NCBI RefSeq assembly: GCF_041914405.1
Contig: NZ_JAYSDK010000022.1
Coordinates: 29,356 to 93,355, forward strand
Length of the DNA stretch: 64,000 bases
Reading direction: 5' to 3'
Source: Zoogloea sp041914405
Lineage (GTDB): Bacteria; Pseudomonadota; Gammaproteobacteria; Burkholderiales; Rhodocyclaceae
Numbering within the stretch: position 1 is the first letter of the stretch; the number at the start of each line of letters is the position of its first letter. Made by a program: the position numbers and the translations under genes. The notes below the pieces were generated by a model that ran no database searches, was not told the DNA's origin, and saw only the letters and a list, made by a program, of their open reading frames with translations. Of the stretch, positions 15,523 through 23,515 are shown piece after piece.

Positions 15523-16923
15523 TCACCTAGGCGTCCGGGCGCATTGTTTCCGGGCGGCGCGCTCGCCCGGGCCTAGCGTGACGACAACTCGGAGGCCTTG
15601 CGCCCCTTCTCGGGCCTGGAGGGATACCTGCCCGCCCATTACGCGGACGGCCTCGCGTACTATCGCTAGACCCAGCCCCGAGCCTGGCCCGGCGTCGCGC
15701 CCCCTATAGAAGCGCTCGAATGCGTGCTCCCTTTCCTCGTCCGACATGCCCGGGCCGTCGTCCTGCACCTCAATGCAGATCCGTTCATTCGGGCCCCGCA
15801 GCGCCACCTCCACGTGGGAGCCGGTTGGGCAGTGGTTCAGGGCGTTGCGCAGCAGATTGTCCAGAATGGAGCGCAGGGCCGGCACGAACACCCTGGCCGG
15901 GAGCTGCTCTGGTGACGACAGGGACACCTCGATGCCGCGTGCGTCTGCCAACGGCGTCAGGTCGGCCAGATGCAGTCGACACAGCGCAACGAGGTCCACC
16001 GTCTCCAGCGCCTCGGGGAGCTGATGAGCGTCGAGCCGGGCCAGCGTCAGCAATTGTTCGATTAGATGGGAGGTGCGCTGCACGCCGCGCTGAACCCCCT
16101 GGCGCGCAGCATCGGCGTCAGCGGCGTTCGTCGCCGCCGCAAGGACATGGGCCTGCGCAGCAATCACACACAGGGGCGTGCGCAGTTCGTGCGCCGTGTT
16201 GTGCATCAGCATGCGTTCCTGCTCCACATGCTTGCGCGCCTGGGCAAGCAGCGTATTGACGGCGAGCACGATCGGCTGCAGTTCTGCATAGCGCAAGTCG
16301 AGCTGAAGGGGTGTGAGCGTGGCGGCATCCCGGCGGGCTAGCGCCTCCATCAACTGGCGCAAGGGCGCCAGCCCAGTCCGAACGGCCCACCACAGCGGCA
16401 GCAGCAGCAAGGGGATGGCCACCAGAATCGAAGGCAGCAGGCCCTGCCCCAGCCAGCGCAGTAGCAGATCGTCCTGAACCACCGGTTCAAGCAGCGTCAC
16501 GCGCCAGCGAGGAGTCTCATGCTGCCAGGGCCAGAACGCGCGCCCCTTCACGCGGACGACATCCTGGCTCACTTGCTGCGGCGACAGCGGCGCTTGCCCA
16601 CGCAGGGCAGAGGAGGCGTAGACCAGCCGCCCATCGGCTGCCTGGAGCTGGAAGGCCAGGTCTTCGATGTCCGGCAGGCCCGCCGCACGGCGCGATCGAT
16701 TGAACTGCAGCTCCGTGGCCCTGACGATGGCCGGTGCGAGGGTCTCGTCCGCGTCGGCCAGCGCTTCGGCCAGACCTTCGGCGGCGGAGCGCTGCGCCAC
16801 GCGGCCAGAGATGCTGGATTTAAAGTCCAGATAATCCATCGCGACCAGAACCGCCGTGACCAGCCCGATGGCCGCGAGTAGCACCCTCAGCAGGCGTCCT
16901 TGCAGGGAAGCAGTCTTTAGCAT
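15523..16923 (-). CDS. Sensor histidine kinase, QseC/PmrB-like
   Basis: A 466-residue inner-membrane kinase starting at ATG 16923, which overlaps the last codons of the regulator gene by 7 bp. The open frame extends further upstream, but that is a shadow of the regulator. It has a first membrane helix (~10-30), a short periplasmic domain and a second helix rich in Leu/Pro (~165-190). The HisKA box is MLMHNTAHELRTPLCVIAAQ, followed by an N box (LDNLLRNALNHC), DDGPGM and GSGLGLAIV. The arrangement matches QseC/PmrB/TctE kinases that sense envelope or metal signals; the ligand is not predictable here. A strong terminator follows. Paired with 16917-17573. Confidence 0.92.
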   Translation of the reverse strand: MLKTASLQGRLLRVLLAAIGLVTAVLVAMDYLDFKSSISGRVAQRSAAEGLAEALADADETLAPAIVRATELQFNRSRRAAGLPDIEDLAFQLQAADGRLVYASSALRGQAPLSPQQVSQDVVRVKGRAFWPWQHETPRWRVTLLEPVVQDDLLLRWLGQGLLPSILVAIPLLLLPLWWAVRTGLAPLRQLMEALARRDAATLTPLQLDLRYAELQPIVLAVNTLLAQARKHVEQERMLMHNTAHELRTPLCVIAAQAHVLAAATNAADADAARQGVQRGVQRTSHLIEQLLTLARLDAHQLPEALETVDLVALCRLHLADLTPLADARGIEVSLSSPEQLPARVFVPALRSILDNLLRNALNHCPTGSHVEVALRGPNERICIEVQDDGPGMSDEEREHAFERFYRGRDAGPGSGLGLAIVREAVRVMGGQVSLQAREGAQGLRVVVTLGPGERAARKQCARTPR

Positions 16924-17573
16924 GTGCGGAGTTGGTAGCCCACACCACGTACCGTACGGATGCGCTCGGCACCGATCTTGCGGCGGAGATTGGAGACGTG
17001 TACCTCGATCGTGGCGGCATCCACTGGGTCCCCCAGGGGCTCCAGCAGCTGTCCCAGCACCTGCTTCGGCACCACCGTGCCCGCCTCCTTCGCCAGGGCC
17101 ATGAGTAACTGGAACTCCCGCGCCGACAAGGGCACCGCTTCGCCATCCAGCCAGGCCTGGTGCGAGTGCGGGGAGACCGTCAGTCCGTTCAGGTGCCACA
17201 TCTCTCCTGCCTGTCGCCGATGGCGGCGGTGCACCGCCCGAACCCGCGACAGCAATTCCGGAATCTCGAAGGGTTTGACGAGATAGTCGTCCGCGCCTTG
17301 GTCCAGGCCCTCAAGCCGGTCGGTGAGGGCCGAGCGCGCAGTGATGACGATGACGGGCGTGGCAATGCGCCTGGCACGCCATTGGCGTAACAGGTCCAGC
17401 CCGTCCTGATCGGCGAGGGCGCGGTCCAGTAGCACCATGTCCACCTCGGGCCCTAGCGCGTTCCGGGCGTCCGCCACGCGGCGCACCCACTGAACGCTCA
17501 TGCCCTCGGCTTTCAGGGCGGCGAGCAAGGCGGGGCCCAGATCGAGGTCGTCTTCCACTAACAGAATATGCAT
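16917..17573 (-). CDS. OmpR-family response regulator, QseB/PmrA-like
   Basis: A 218-residue regulator. The receiver has the acidic pair in LLVEDDLDLG, the phospho-Asp in MVLLDRALADQDGLD and Lys in YLVKPFEI. A winged-helix DNA-binding domain follows (LSAREFQLLMALAKEAG, ATIEVHVSNLRRKIG, IRTVRGVGYQL). It is first in a two-gene operon with its kinase. A 6-bp inverted repeat, CTTTGG-N5-CCAAAG, lies 24-40 bp upstream of its ATG and has a close copy before the alpha/beta hydrolase gene at 20223. The regulon is unknown; the adjacent divergent serine hydrolase is a candidate target. Confidence 0.93.
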   Translation of the reverse strand: MHILLVEDDLDLGPALLAALKAEGMSVQWVRRVADARNALGPEVDMVLLDRALADQDGLDLLRQWRARRIATPVIVITARSALTDRLEGLDQGADDYLVKPFEIPELLSRVRAVHRRHRRQAGEMWHLNGLTVSPHSHQAWLDGEAVPLSAREFQLLMALAKEAGTVVPKQVLGQLLEPLGDPVDAATIEVHVSNLRRKIGAERIRTVRGVGYQLRTC

Positions 17574-17596
17574 GTCGCAAATTCTACTGGTTCAAG

Positions 17597-17613
17597 CTTT
17601 GGGAAAGCCAAAG
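17597..17613. promoter_or_regulatory. Inverted repeat CTTTGG-N5-CCAAAG in divergent promoter region
   Basis: Perfect 6-bp arms separated by GAAAG, between the leftward regulator gene and the rightward serine hydrolase. The related sequence CTTTGG-CTTAC-CCAAA is at 20328-20343 upstream of the alpha/beta hydrolase. Around the repeat, AAGCTTTGG is also shared. It is a possible operator; the binder is unknown. Confidence 0.4.
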
Positions 17614-17775
17614 CCTTGCCCAGGCCCCTGCGAACCCGCCGTGGCGTAGCCGCTTGCGCCACCACAGAGCCCGCGCAGCGGGCAGGACAACACTCTCCCA
17701 GGGGGGCCCGCACTTTGGCTTCCCTTCAGGTGTGGGGCCGCACACTACGCTCCATCACCACTCCGGAGCCAATCG

Positions 17776-19005
17776 ATGTCTAGTCACTACCCTCCCTCCC
17801 GCATGTGCCGTCGAAGCGTACTCAAACTGCTTCTGTCCTCCGGTCTTGGCTACGGCTTGGCCGGGTGCGGTGGCAGCTCAGGCGACAGCGCCCAAGCCAC
17901 GACCACGGCAGTGCTCAAGGCCCAGGCAGATGCCGCCGTTGCGTCAGGCCTGGTAGGGCTGACGCTGGGGGAGGTGAGCCATGTACCCGGTTGCACCGTT
18001 GTGATATCCGGCAAGCGCCGCATAGGCGGGAGTAAGGCGGTCACACCCGACGACCGCTTTGCCATCGGCTCGAACACCAAGGCCATGACCTGTGCCGCCA
18101 TCGTCGGCCTGGCGCAGCGCCGCGGGCCTTTGCTATCGCTGACGCTGCCGCAGGTCTTTGCTGAATGGGCCGGCGAAATCCACCCAGCCTTCACCCAGGT
18201 GACGCTGATCGATCTGCTGCACCACCGGGGAGGCTTGCCACCCTACAACGGCAGCGGCCCGGAGGAGGATGCCTTCATTGCCGCGGTGGATGCCGACACT
18301 AGCGGGCAGCCCACCACCATGATGGGGCGGCGTGCCTACTTTGCGCGCTGGCTGCTGGCCCAGCCTCCCGCCACGGGTGTAACCCCGGGGCGGGACTACC
18401 TCTATTCGAACGCGGGCTACGTGCTGGCAGCGGCCATGATCGAGGCGCAGACGAGCAGGGCCTTTGAAGACGTCTTCGACGAAACACTCGTGAAACCTCT
18501 GGGCCTGGAAGGCGCGTGGCGTTCTCCCGTGCCCGGCGAGCAAGACGTCCTATGGGGGCATGAAGGCACAGTCAGCGCGCTGGCTGTGGTCGAAGCCACG
18601 GCCGAATCGCTGGCCACAAAGGACTGGCTGGACATCATGGCGCCGGCCGGGCACTGGGCGTGCACGGGCGCAGCCTACGGACACTGGCTCGAATGGCATG
18701 TGCGGGCTCTGCGCGGAGAGCTCACTCCATTGCCTCAGGTGTATGTGGATGATCTGCGCGCCGCGACGGGGGGGCGCTATGCATGGGGCTGGTTGGGCCT
18801 GGCCACGCCTAACCGGGTTCTGCTCATGCACACGGGCCACGAGCCCGGGTTCATGGCCGAAGCCGTCATGGACAACAAGGGAGGCTTTGCCTTGTTTGGG
18901 TTTAGCAACACGGCCCACTTTGCTGACGACGGATCCAGCTGGGTCCTTTCTCTCATCGACAAGGCCCTGGCAGAGGTCTTGAAGCAGCAATCCATCGCGC
19001 TCTGA
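17776..19005 (+). CDS. Serine hydrolase, class C beta-lactamase/DD-peptidase fold, lipoprotein
   Basis: A 409-residue protein. The N-terminus has RRSVLKLLLSS and a lipobox GLAGC with Cys31, so it is probably a lipoprotein; the twin arginine may indicate Tat export. The beta-lactamase-family motifs are the nucleophile SxxK (Ser99-Asn-Thr-Lys102), YSN in YLYSNAGY, and HTGHEPG near the C-terminus in place of the KTG/HTG box. It includes DLLHHRGGLPPY, typical of the LLxHxSGL region. Homologues are esterases, D-aminopeptidases or peptidoglycan-related enzymes; the substrate cannot be told. ATG 17776 follows a good GGAG. It is divergent from the QseBC-like operon and convergent with the next hydrolase. 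Confidence 0.85.
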   Translation: MSSHYPPSRMCRRSVLKLLLSSGLGYGLAGCGGSSGDSAQATTTAVLKAQADAAVASGLVGLTLGEVSHVPGCTVVISGKRRIGGSKAVTPDDRFAIGSNTKAMTCAAIVGLAQRRGPLLSLTLPQVFAEWAGEIHPAFTQVTLIDLLHHRGGLPPYNGSGPEEDAFIAAVDADTSGQPTTMMGRRAYFARWLLAQPPATGVTPGRDYLYSNAGYVLAAAMIEAQTSRAFEDVFDETLVKPLGLEGAWRSPVPGEQDVLWGHEGTVSALAVVEATAESLATKDWLDIMAPAGHWACTGAAYGHWLEWHVRALRGELTPLPQVYVDDLRAATGGRYAWGWLGLATPNRVLLMHTGHEPGFMAEAVMDNKGGFALFGFSNTAHFADDGSSWVLSLIDKALAEVLKQQSIAL

Positions 19006-19104
19006 TCCGCCCAGGAGCCCTCACGCCGGCATCATCGGATCAATGATCGGACGCCGGCGGTGCCGTGCTCGGGGCCTCTTCCCGGCCGCGGCGCATGCCG
19101 GCAG

Positions 19105-20223
19105 TCAGGAGCCTGTCCCACCGCTGTTCAGCTCACGGAGCACGTAGCTGCGGATCAACCCGTCCTCGTCAAACTGCAGGACGAGTTCATGCTGGGTACG
19201 CGCGTTTTGGATCAGGCTGACTACGTCCAGGACGTCCCCGATAATCGGTAAGAGGCTGATCGCCCACGGAACACTGGGCGGCCTGTCACTGTACACCCAG
19301 ACCTCCCGCGCACCATCCCGGAGGATCTCCTCAGGTTTTCCTAGCATGTCCTCCACCTGCTGCCGCGAAGTCGCTCCGGGGGTCAGCACCATTGGAGGCC
19401 GATTGCCCAAGGTGATGGTTCCTGCGGGCTGCAAGCCAGGCGCGGTGGTCTCGACGCGCCCGGATACCTCACGTACCGCTGCAACGATCGTCCCGGGCTG
19501 TTCTTTCTGGATGAAATGGCTGGAGCCCCAGACGATGTCCACCTGCCTCACGCCAGCCAACTGACGCCACTCCTGGCCCAGCGCCTGGCGTTTTCTCTCG
19601 TACTTTTCGTTGGCCTGAGCTTGAGGACGGCCGGAGATCAGCACCTTGCCCGGCTGGATAAGAGGGTGCGCCACGTCCAGAGTGTCCAGGCAGCCCGTCT
19701 GTTCATCGAACTCCCGCCGCTGGACATCGCTCCAGGCGACCAGCTTCAAGGTCTTGATCAGTATCGCAGCTTCGGGCTGCTCGCTTTGCACGGCCTCCCA
19801 GTTGCGCGGATGCGTGGGGTCTACCAGTACAAAGCCGGCCACCTCGGCGGAGTAGAGCTTGGCGAACACATATTGATAGAGGCCGCCAAGGGAATGGCCG
19901 ACCAGCAGGTACGGGGGCATTAGCCCCGCCGTATGCAAACGCTCGTGCAACTCAGCGGCGATGCTGCAAGGGTCGCGTGGCGCATCGGTCGGGGCAGTAG
20001 CGCCCGTGCCGGGGCGGTCGTAGGCAAAGACGGTGAAGTCACGGGTCAGTTCCGGAACCACCTGCGTCCACGTCTCCTTGTTGTCGCCAAATCCCGCCTG
20101 CAGCACCACGACGGGCGAGCCATTGCCGCTGACAACATAGCCCCCATCGGCCCCCAGCGCTGGCGGCATGGACGCGTGGCCGAGCAGGATGCCAGCCGAA
20201 ACGGAGATAAGCCCCCGTTTCAT
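19105..20223 (-). CDS. Exported alpha/beta hydrolase with C-terminal BamE/SmpA-like domain
   Basis: A 372-residue protein with an N-terminal signal-like segment (~1-24). Residues ~30-255 are an alpha/beta hydrolase: oxyanion region LQAGFGDNKETW, YDRPGTGAT, nucleophile elbow GHSLGG with Ser111, and catalytic His236 in GSSHFIQKEQP. Residues ~283-365 do not belong to the hydrolase fold. TSRQQVEDMLGKPEEI, EVWVYSD and LVLQFDEDGLI match the pattern of SmpA/OmlA (BamE-like) outer-membrane lipoprotein domains, here with a hydrophobic insertion around 320-338. This looks like a domain fusion and suggests an envelope location. The substrate is unknown. It is convergent with the serine hydrolase; no clear terminator was seen in the ~100 bp between them. 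Confidence 0.8.
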   Translation of the reverse strand: MKRGLISVSAGILLGHASMPPALGADGGYVVSGNGSPVVVLQAGFGDNKETWTQVVPELTRDFTVFAYDRPGTGATAPTDAPRDPCSIAAELHERLHTAGLMPPYLLVGHSLGGLYQYVFAKLYSAEVAGFVLVDPTHPRNWEAVQSEQPEAAILIKTLKLVAWSDVQRREFDEQTGCLDTLDVAHPLIQPGKVLISGRPQAQANEKYERKRQALGQEWRQLAGVRQVDIVWGSSHFIQKEQPGTIVAAVREVSGRVETTAPGLQPAGTITLGNRPPMVLTPGATSRQQVEDMLGKPEEILRDGAREVWVYSDRPPSVPWAISLLPIIGDVLDVVSLIQNARTQHELVLQFDEDGLIRSYVLRELNSGGTGS

Positions 20224-20327
20224 GACTGATGCGGCACGACAGCGACAACCTGCGGTTGGCCCATTGAATGACGGTGAATCATCTGAAAATTCCTCGTGTG
20301 GCTGCGAGCCAGTGTAGCGGCACCAAG

Positions 20328-20343
20328 CTTTGGCTTACCCAAA
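20328..20343. promoter_or_regulatory. Inverted repeat CTTTGG-N5-CCAAA upstream of alpha/beta hydrolase
   Basis: About 105 bp before the hydrolase start at 20223. It shares arms, spacing and flanking AAG with the element at 17597-17613 upstream of the QseB-like regulator, suggesting a common binding protein. Confidence 0.35.
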
Positions 20344-20386
20344 AAACGGCCAGCGCAGGCCGCTGCCGCCGGAATTGCTGACCACC

Positions 20387-20467
20387 GAGAGGGGGTTTCC
20401 CAAACTGCACCGCTATCGCAGCAGAACCCGTCGCACGGCGTGACGTGTGGCCGAGATTTCCATCGCA
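20387..20467. repeat. Dispersed repeat, copy A (left flank of photolyase island)
   Basis: Aligns with 29039-29117 in the same orientation, with blocks such as CTGCACCG, GCAGCAGAACC, CACGGCGTGA and GGCCGAGAT identical. Read leftward in one frame, both copies encode a similar peptide core (SRR, then GSAAI and VQ), hinting at a decayed coding element rather than a hairpin-type repeat. The repeat family is not recognised. Confidence 0.6.
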
Positions 20468-20589
20468 ACGACCAGCCGCCCGACGTCTTCGAGGCTGAGA
20501 TGGCGGTTCTTGCCCGAATCCTCCCGAAAGCGCGGAATCCTGCGGCATCGGGCGCCAGGCACTGCTTGACCACCTCGCGGGGATAGTGG

Positions 20590-22116
20590 CTAGAGCATGT
20601 CCAGCCTGTTCCTGATTGATGCGGCGTGCAGGCGGATGCCGGTCAGCGTGCTTTCATCGAAGCGGGCGAGCTGTTTGAAGACCATGCTGAGGCGGTGGTT
20701 GGCTCCAAGCTTGGTGCGGTTCCGGTCGAAAAAATCCCAGTACAGTGCGTTGAAGGGGCAGGCCTTGTCACCCACCCGAGCCTTCTTGTCGTAAGCGCAG
20801 CCCTTGCAGTAGTCGCTCATGCGGTCGATGTAGGCGGCGCTCGACGCATAGGGCTTGGTGGCGAGCAGTCCGCCGTCGGCAAACTGGCTCATGCCCAGGG
20901 TGTTGGGCAGCTCGACCCACTCGAAGGCGTCGATGTAGATGCCCAGATACCAGCGGTGCAGGGCGGCCGGATCGAGCCCGGCGAGCAGCGCAAAATTGCC
21001 GATCACCATAAGGCGCTGGATGTGGTGGGCGTAGGCGTGGTCCAGCGACTGGCCGATGGCGTGAGCGACGCAGCGCATGCGGGTTTGCCCGGTCCAGAAC
21101 CACGCGGGCAGCGGCTGGTGGTGTTCAAAGACATTGTGTTCGGCGTAGCCCGGCATGCGTGCCCAATACACGCCACGCACGTATTCCCGCCAGCCGAGAA
21201 TCTGCCGGATGAAGCCTTCGGCAGCCGCCAGCGGAGCCCGCCCTGCGGCATGGGCAGCCTCAACCTTGGCGACGACTTCGCGCGGGTTGAGCATTTTGGT
21301 GTTCAGGGCGAAGGACAGCAGCGAATGAAAAAGCCGCCACGCCCTGTAGGTGAGGGCGTCCTGGAAGTCGCCAAAATGGGGCAGGGCTGCGGTGATGAAG
21401 TCGTCGAGCTGCTGCAGCGCCTCTTCGCGGTTAAGCGGCCAGGCGAGATGGGCGGCGTCGGGCTCGCCGAAGCTTTTTACGCCGGCATCGACAATGCTTT
21501 GCCACAGGGCCGAGTGGTCGTGCCGGGTGCGCCAGTCGGCGGGCTCGCGGGGCAGGCCGGGCCAGGGCTTGCGGTTGTCGTGGTCGAAGTTCCACTGCCC
21601 GCCCATGGGCTTGCCGCCGGCCATCAGCACGTTGTGGCGGGTGCGCATGTGGCGGTAGAAGTGTTCCATCAGCCACTGCTTGCGGTTCTCGAACAGCTTC
21701 GCGGCGTCGTCGCGGCCGGTGTAGAAATGTTCGCTGTCCACCATGGTTGCCGGAATCGCGAGCTGCGCTGCGTAATCGGCGAGCTGGCGGTCGAGGCGGT
21801 ATTCATCCGGAGCCTGGTATTCGATGCGGGTGGCGGCGTGTTGATTGATCAGCACGTCGAGGTTGGCGGGCAGGCTGTGCCGGTTGGCCGGCTCGTCGAT
21901 GGCCAGGTAGTGCGTACGGTGGCCCGCTTCGGCAAGGCGCCGGGCGAAGTCGCGCATGGCGGCGAAGATGGCCAGGATCTTCTGGGCGTGGTGGAGGACG
22001 TAATCGGTTTCCTGGCGGACTTCCATCAGTACGTAGATTACGTCGGGGCGGGCTTCGTCGAACCAGCTGTGAAGCGGGTTGAGCTGGTCGCCGAGGATCA
22101 GGCGCAGGGTAGTCAT
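20590..22116 (-). CDS. Cryptochrome/photolyase, FeS-BCP (PhrB/CryB) type
   Basis: A 508-residue FAD protein (ATG 22116, MTTLRLILGDQLN). It matches the bacterial prokaryotic (6-4) photolyase group, whose type member is Agrobacterium PhrB. That group carries a 4Fe-4S cluster, FAD and a lumazine antenna and repairs (6-4) photoproducts. All four cluster cysteines are present with PhrB spacing: Cys349, Cys437, Cys440 and Cys453 (MRCVAHAIGQ, YCKGC, KACPFN). The family's FHSLLSFALNTKMLNP and GREYVRG-like GWREYVRGVYW blocks and the C-terminal NRTKLGANHRL are seen. It is last in a leftward run and overlaps the DASH gene by 4 bp (ATGA). Light-driven DNA repair or photoreception is expected. Confidence 0.93.
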   Translation of the reverse strand: MTTLRLILGDQLNPLHSWFDEARPDVIYVLMEVRQETDYVLHHAQKILAIFAAMRDFARRLAEAGHRTHYLAIDEPANRHSLPANLDVLINQHAATRIEYQAPDEYRLDRQLADYAAQLAIPATMVDSEHFYTGRDDAAKLFENRKQWLMEHFYRHMRTRHNVLMAGGKPMGGQWNFDHDNRKPWPGLPREPADWRTRHDHSALWQSIVDAGVKSFGEPDAAHLAWPLNREEALQQLDDFITAALPHFGDFQDALTYRAWRLFHSLLSFALNTKMLNPREVVAKVEAAHAAGRAPLAAAEGFIRQILGWREYVRGVYWARMPGYAEHNVFEHHQPLPAWFWTGQTRMRCVAHAIGQSLDHAYAHHIQRLMVIGNFALLAGLDPAALHRWYLGIYIDAFEWVELPNTLGMSQFADGGLLATKPYASSAAYIDRMSDYCKGCAYDKKARVGDKACPFNALYWDFFDRNRTKLGANHRLSMVFKQLARFDESTLTGIRLHAASIRNRLDML

Positions 22117-23372
22117 GGTCGGCTCCACAGGGCGCGGTAGCGGCCGTCGTCGTCGTACTCGCGGGTTTGTTTGTCGGGGTTGAAGCGACGCCCACCGCGG
22201 GGGTCGGTGCCGTGGCCGGCGATGTAGAGCCAGTTTGCGTGGTTGCTGCACACGTCGTAGTCGATGAGTTGTGCCTCGAACCACGCCGCGCCGGCCCGCC
22301 AGTCGCAGGCGCTGTCGTGGATCAGGTAGCTGGCGACGATCTGCCGCATGCGGTTGGAGAGGTAGCCGGTGGCGGCGAGCTCGCGCATGCCGGCGTCGAC
22401 CAGTGCTTCGCCGGTTTCCCCCTTGCGCCAGCGGGCAAAGGCGTCGGGGTCGTGAGCCGGCGCGTGATGGCCGTTCAGGCCGCTGGCGCGGTACAGGCGT
22501 CGGCCGTATTTGCGATGCAGCAGGCGAAAGTAGTCGCGCCACAAGAGTTCGAACCACAGCCAGTAGCTGCCTTCGTTGGCGCCGTGTTCGGCTTCGAAGG
22601 CCTTGAGCCGGGCCACGATCTGCTGGGCTGACAGGGCACCGGAAGCGAGCCAGGGTGAGAACTTGCTTGAATCGTCGATGCCGGCGAGGCGGTTGCGGGT
22701 GGCTTTGTAGGTGTGGGGCAGTTTGCGGTGCAGGTATTGGGCGAGGTGGCCTTCGGCGGCGGTTGCGCCGCCTGCAAACGGAAAGGCCGAGCGCGGGTCG
22801 GGCGTGGTCGGGGCGATGGGAGGGACGGGCGCCGGGCGTAACCCCGCCGGCAGCGGTGGAATGAGCTCCGGTTCAGGTTGCGGCGGGCACGGCGCGATGC
22901 CGGCTTTCTCGACGGCCTGGCGGAAGGTGGTGAATACGTCGGGCAGGCGGTCGGAGGTGAAGGGCAGGTTGTCCGGATCGAGCAGGGTGGATTGCCAGTG
23001 GCAGTCCACATCGAGGCCGGTGGTACGCAGGGCGGTGATTTCGGCGGCTTCTTCGGGGGCGGCGATGGCTTCGCAGACGATCTGACGGGCCCCTGTTTGC
23101 TGTGCCAGCTCGGCCAGGCTGCCCACCGGGTCGCCGTGCAGCTCGACGAGCGCACTGCCCCGCGCGTTGAGTTGGGTTGCCAGATCGGCGAGGCCCCCTG
23201 CGAGAAATTGCCGGCGATGGCGCCCGACGCGCGGGAAGCCCCATTGGGTGGTTTGCTCCGGCGCGTGGCAATACACAGGCACGAGCCGGCTGGCGGTTCG
23301 GCAGGCGTGGCGGAGCGCCGGGTTGTCGGCGAGGCGCAGATCATTGCGGAACCAGTAGATGACGGTGCTCAT
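22113..23372 (-). CDS. DASH-family cryptochrome/photolyase
   Basis: A 419-residue protein (ATG 23372, MSTVIYWFRNDLRLADNPAL). An N-terminal photolyase alpha/beta domain (~1-135) is followed by an FAD-binding helical domain with the DASH hallmark run TYKATRNRLAG, DDSSKFSPWLASGALS, and ELLWRDYFR. The C-terminus has NRMRQIVASYLIHD, DVCSNHANWLYIAGHGTDPR and RRFNPDKQTREYD. DASH enzymes repair cyclobutane dimers mainly in single-stranded DNA or act as blue-light sensors. It overlaps both neighbours by 4 bp, so it is translationally coupled to DUF2256 upstream and the FeS photolyase downstream. A longer open frame upstream is a shadow of the adjacent genes. Confidence 0.95.
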   Translation of the reverse strand: MSTVIYWFRNDLRLADNPALRHACRTASRLVPVYCHAPEQTTQWGFPRVGRHRRQFLAGGLADLATQLNARGSALVELHGDPVGSLAELAQQTGARQIVCEAIAAPEEAAEITALRTTGLDVDCHWQSTLLDPDNLPFTSDRLPDVFTTFRQAVEKAGIAPCPPQPEPELIPPLPAGLRPAPVPPIAPTTPDPRSAFPFAGGATAAEGHLAQYLHRKLPHTYKATRNRLAGIDDSSKFSPWLASGALSAQQIVARLKAFEAEHGANEGSYWLWFELLWRDYFRLLHRKYGRRLYRASGLNGHHAPAHDPDAFARWRKGETGEALVDAGMRELAATGYLSNRMRQIVASYLIHDSACDWRAGAAWFEAQLIDYDVCSNHANWLYIAGHGTDPRGGRRFNPDKQTREYDDDGRYRALWSRP

Positions 23373-23515
23373 GCTTGGGCCTTGTGGCGGCGACAGCGTT
23401 CGGAGCAGTACTTCACGTCGTCCCATACCCGCGCCCATTTTTTGCGCCAGGCAAAAGGGAGGCCGCAACGCTGGCAGGGCTTGGTGGGCAGGTCTGATTT
23501 TTTGCGCATCGACAT
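23369..23515 (-). CDS. DUF2256 small Cys-rich protein (48 aa)
   Basis: Too short for most gene finders, but clearly real. It begins MSMRKKSDLPTKPC and contains CxxC (CQRC), FAWRKKWARVWDDVKYC and a second Cys pair (CSERC), the typical DUF2256 zinc-ribbon-like pattern. It starts one base after the stop of the upstream photolyase gene (or at the second ATG, 23509) and ends with a 4-bp ATGA overlap into the DASH gene. DUF2256 proteins commonly sit beside cryptochromes; their function is undescribed. Metal binding by the four cysteines is inferred. Confidence 0.9.
   Translation of the reverse strand: MSMRKKSDLPTKPCQRCGLPFAWRKKWARVWDDVKYCSERCRRHKAQA

Larger units (their letters stand above)
20224..20589. 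other. Intergenic region carrying an inverted repeat and a dispersed repeat copy
   Basis: A 366-bp gap between two leftward genes with no supported gene. CTTTGG-CTTAC-CCAAA at 20328-20343 resembles the repeat at 17597-17613. A segment at 20387-20467 is about 75-80% identical to 29039-29117 on the far side of the photolyase island. GCATCGGGCGC also recurs (20545-20555 and 29121-29131). Confidence 0.6.

Noticed and set aside
20590..22557. Long N-terminal extension of the PhrB-type gene
   Set aside because: The extension is an Arg/Pro-rich shadow of DASH; MTTLRLILGDQLN at 22116 matches the normal family start.
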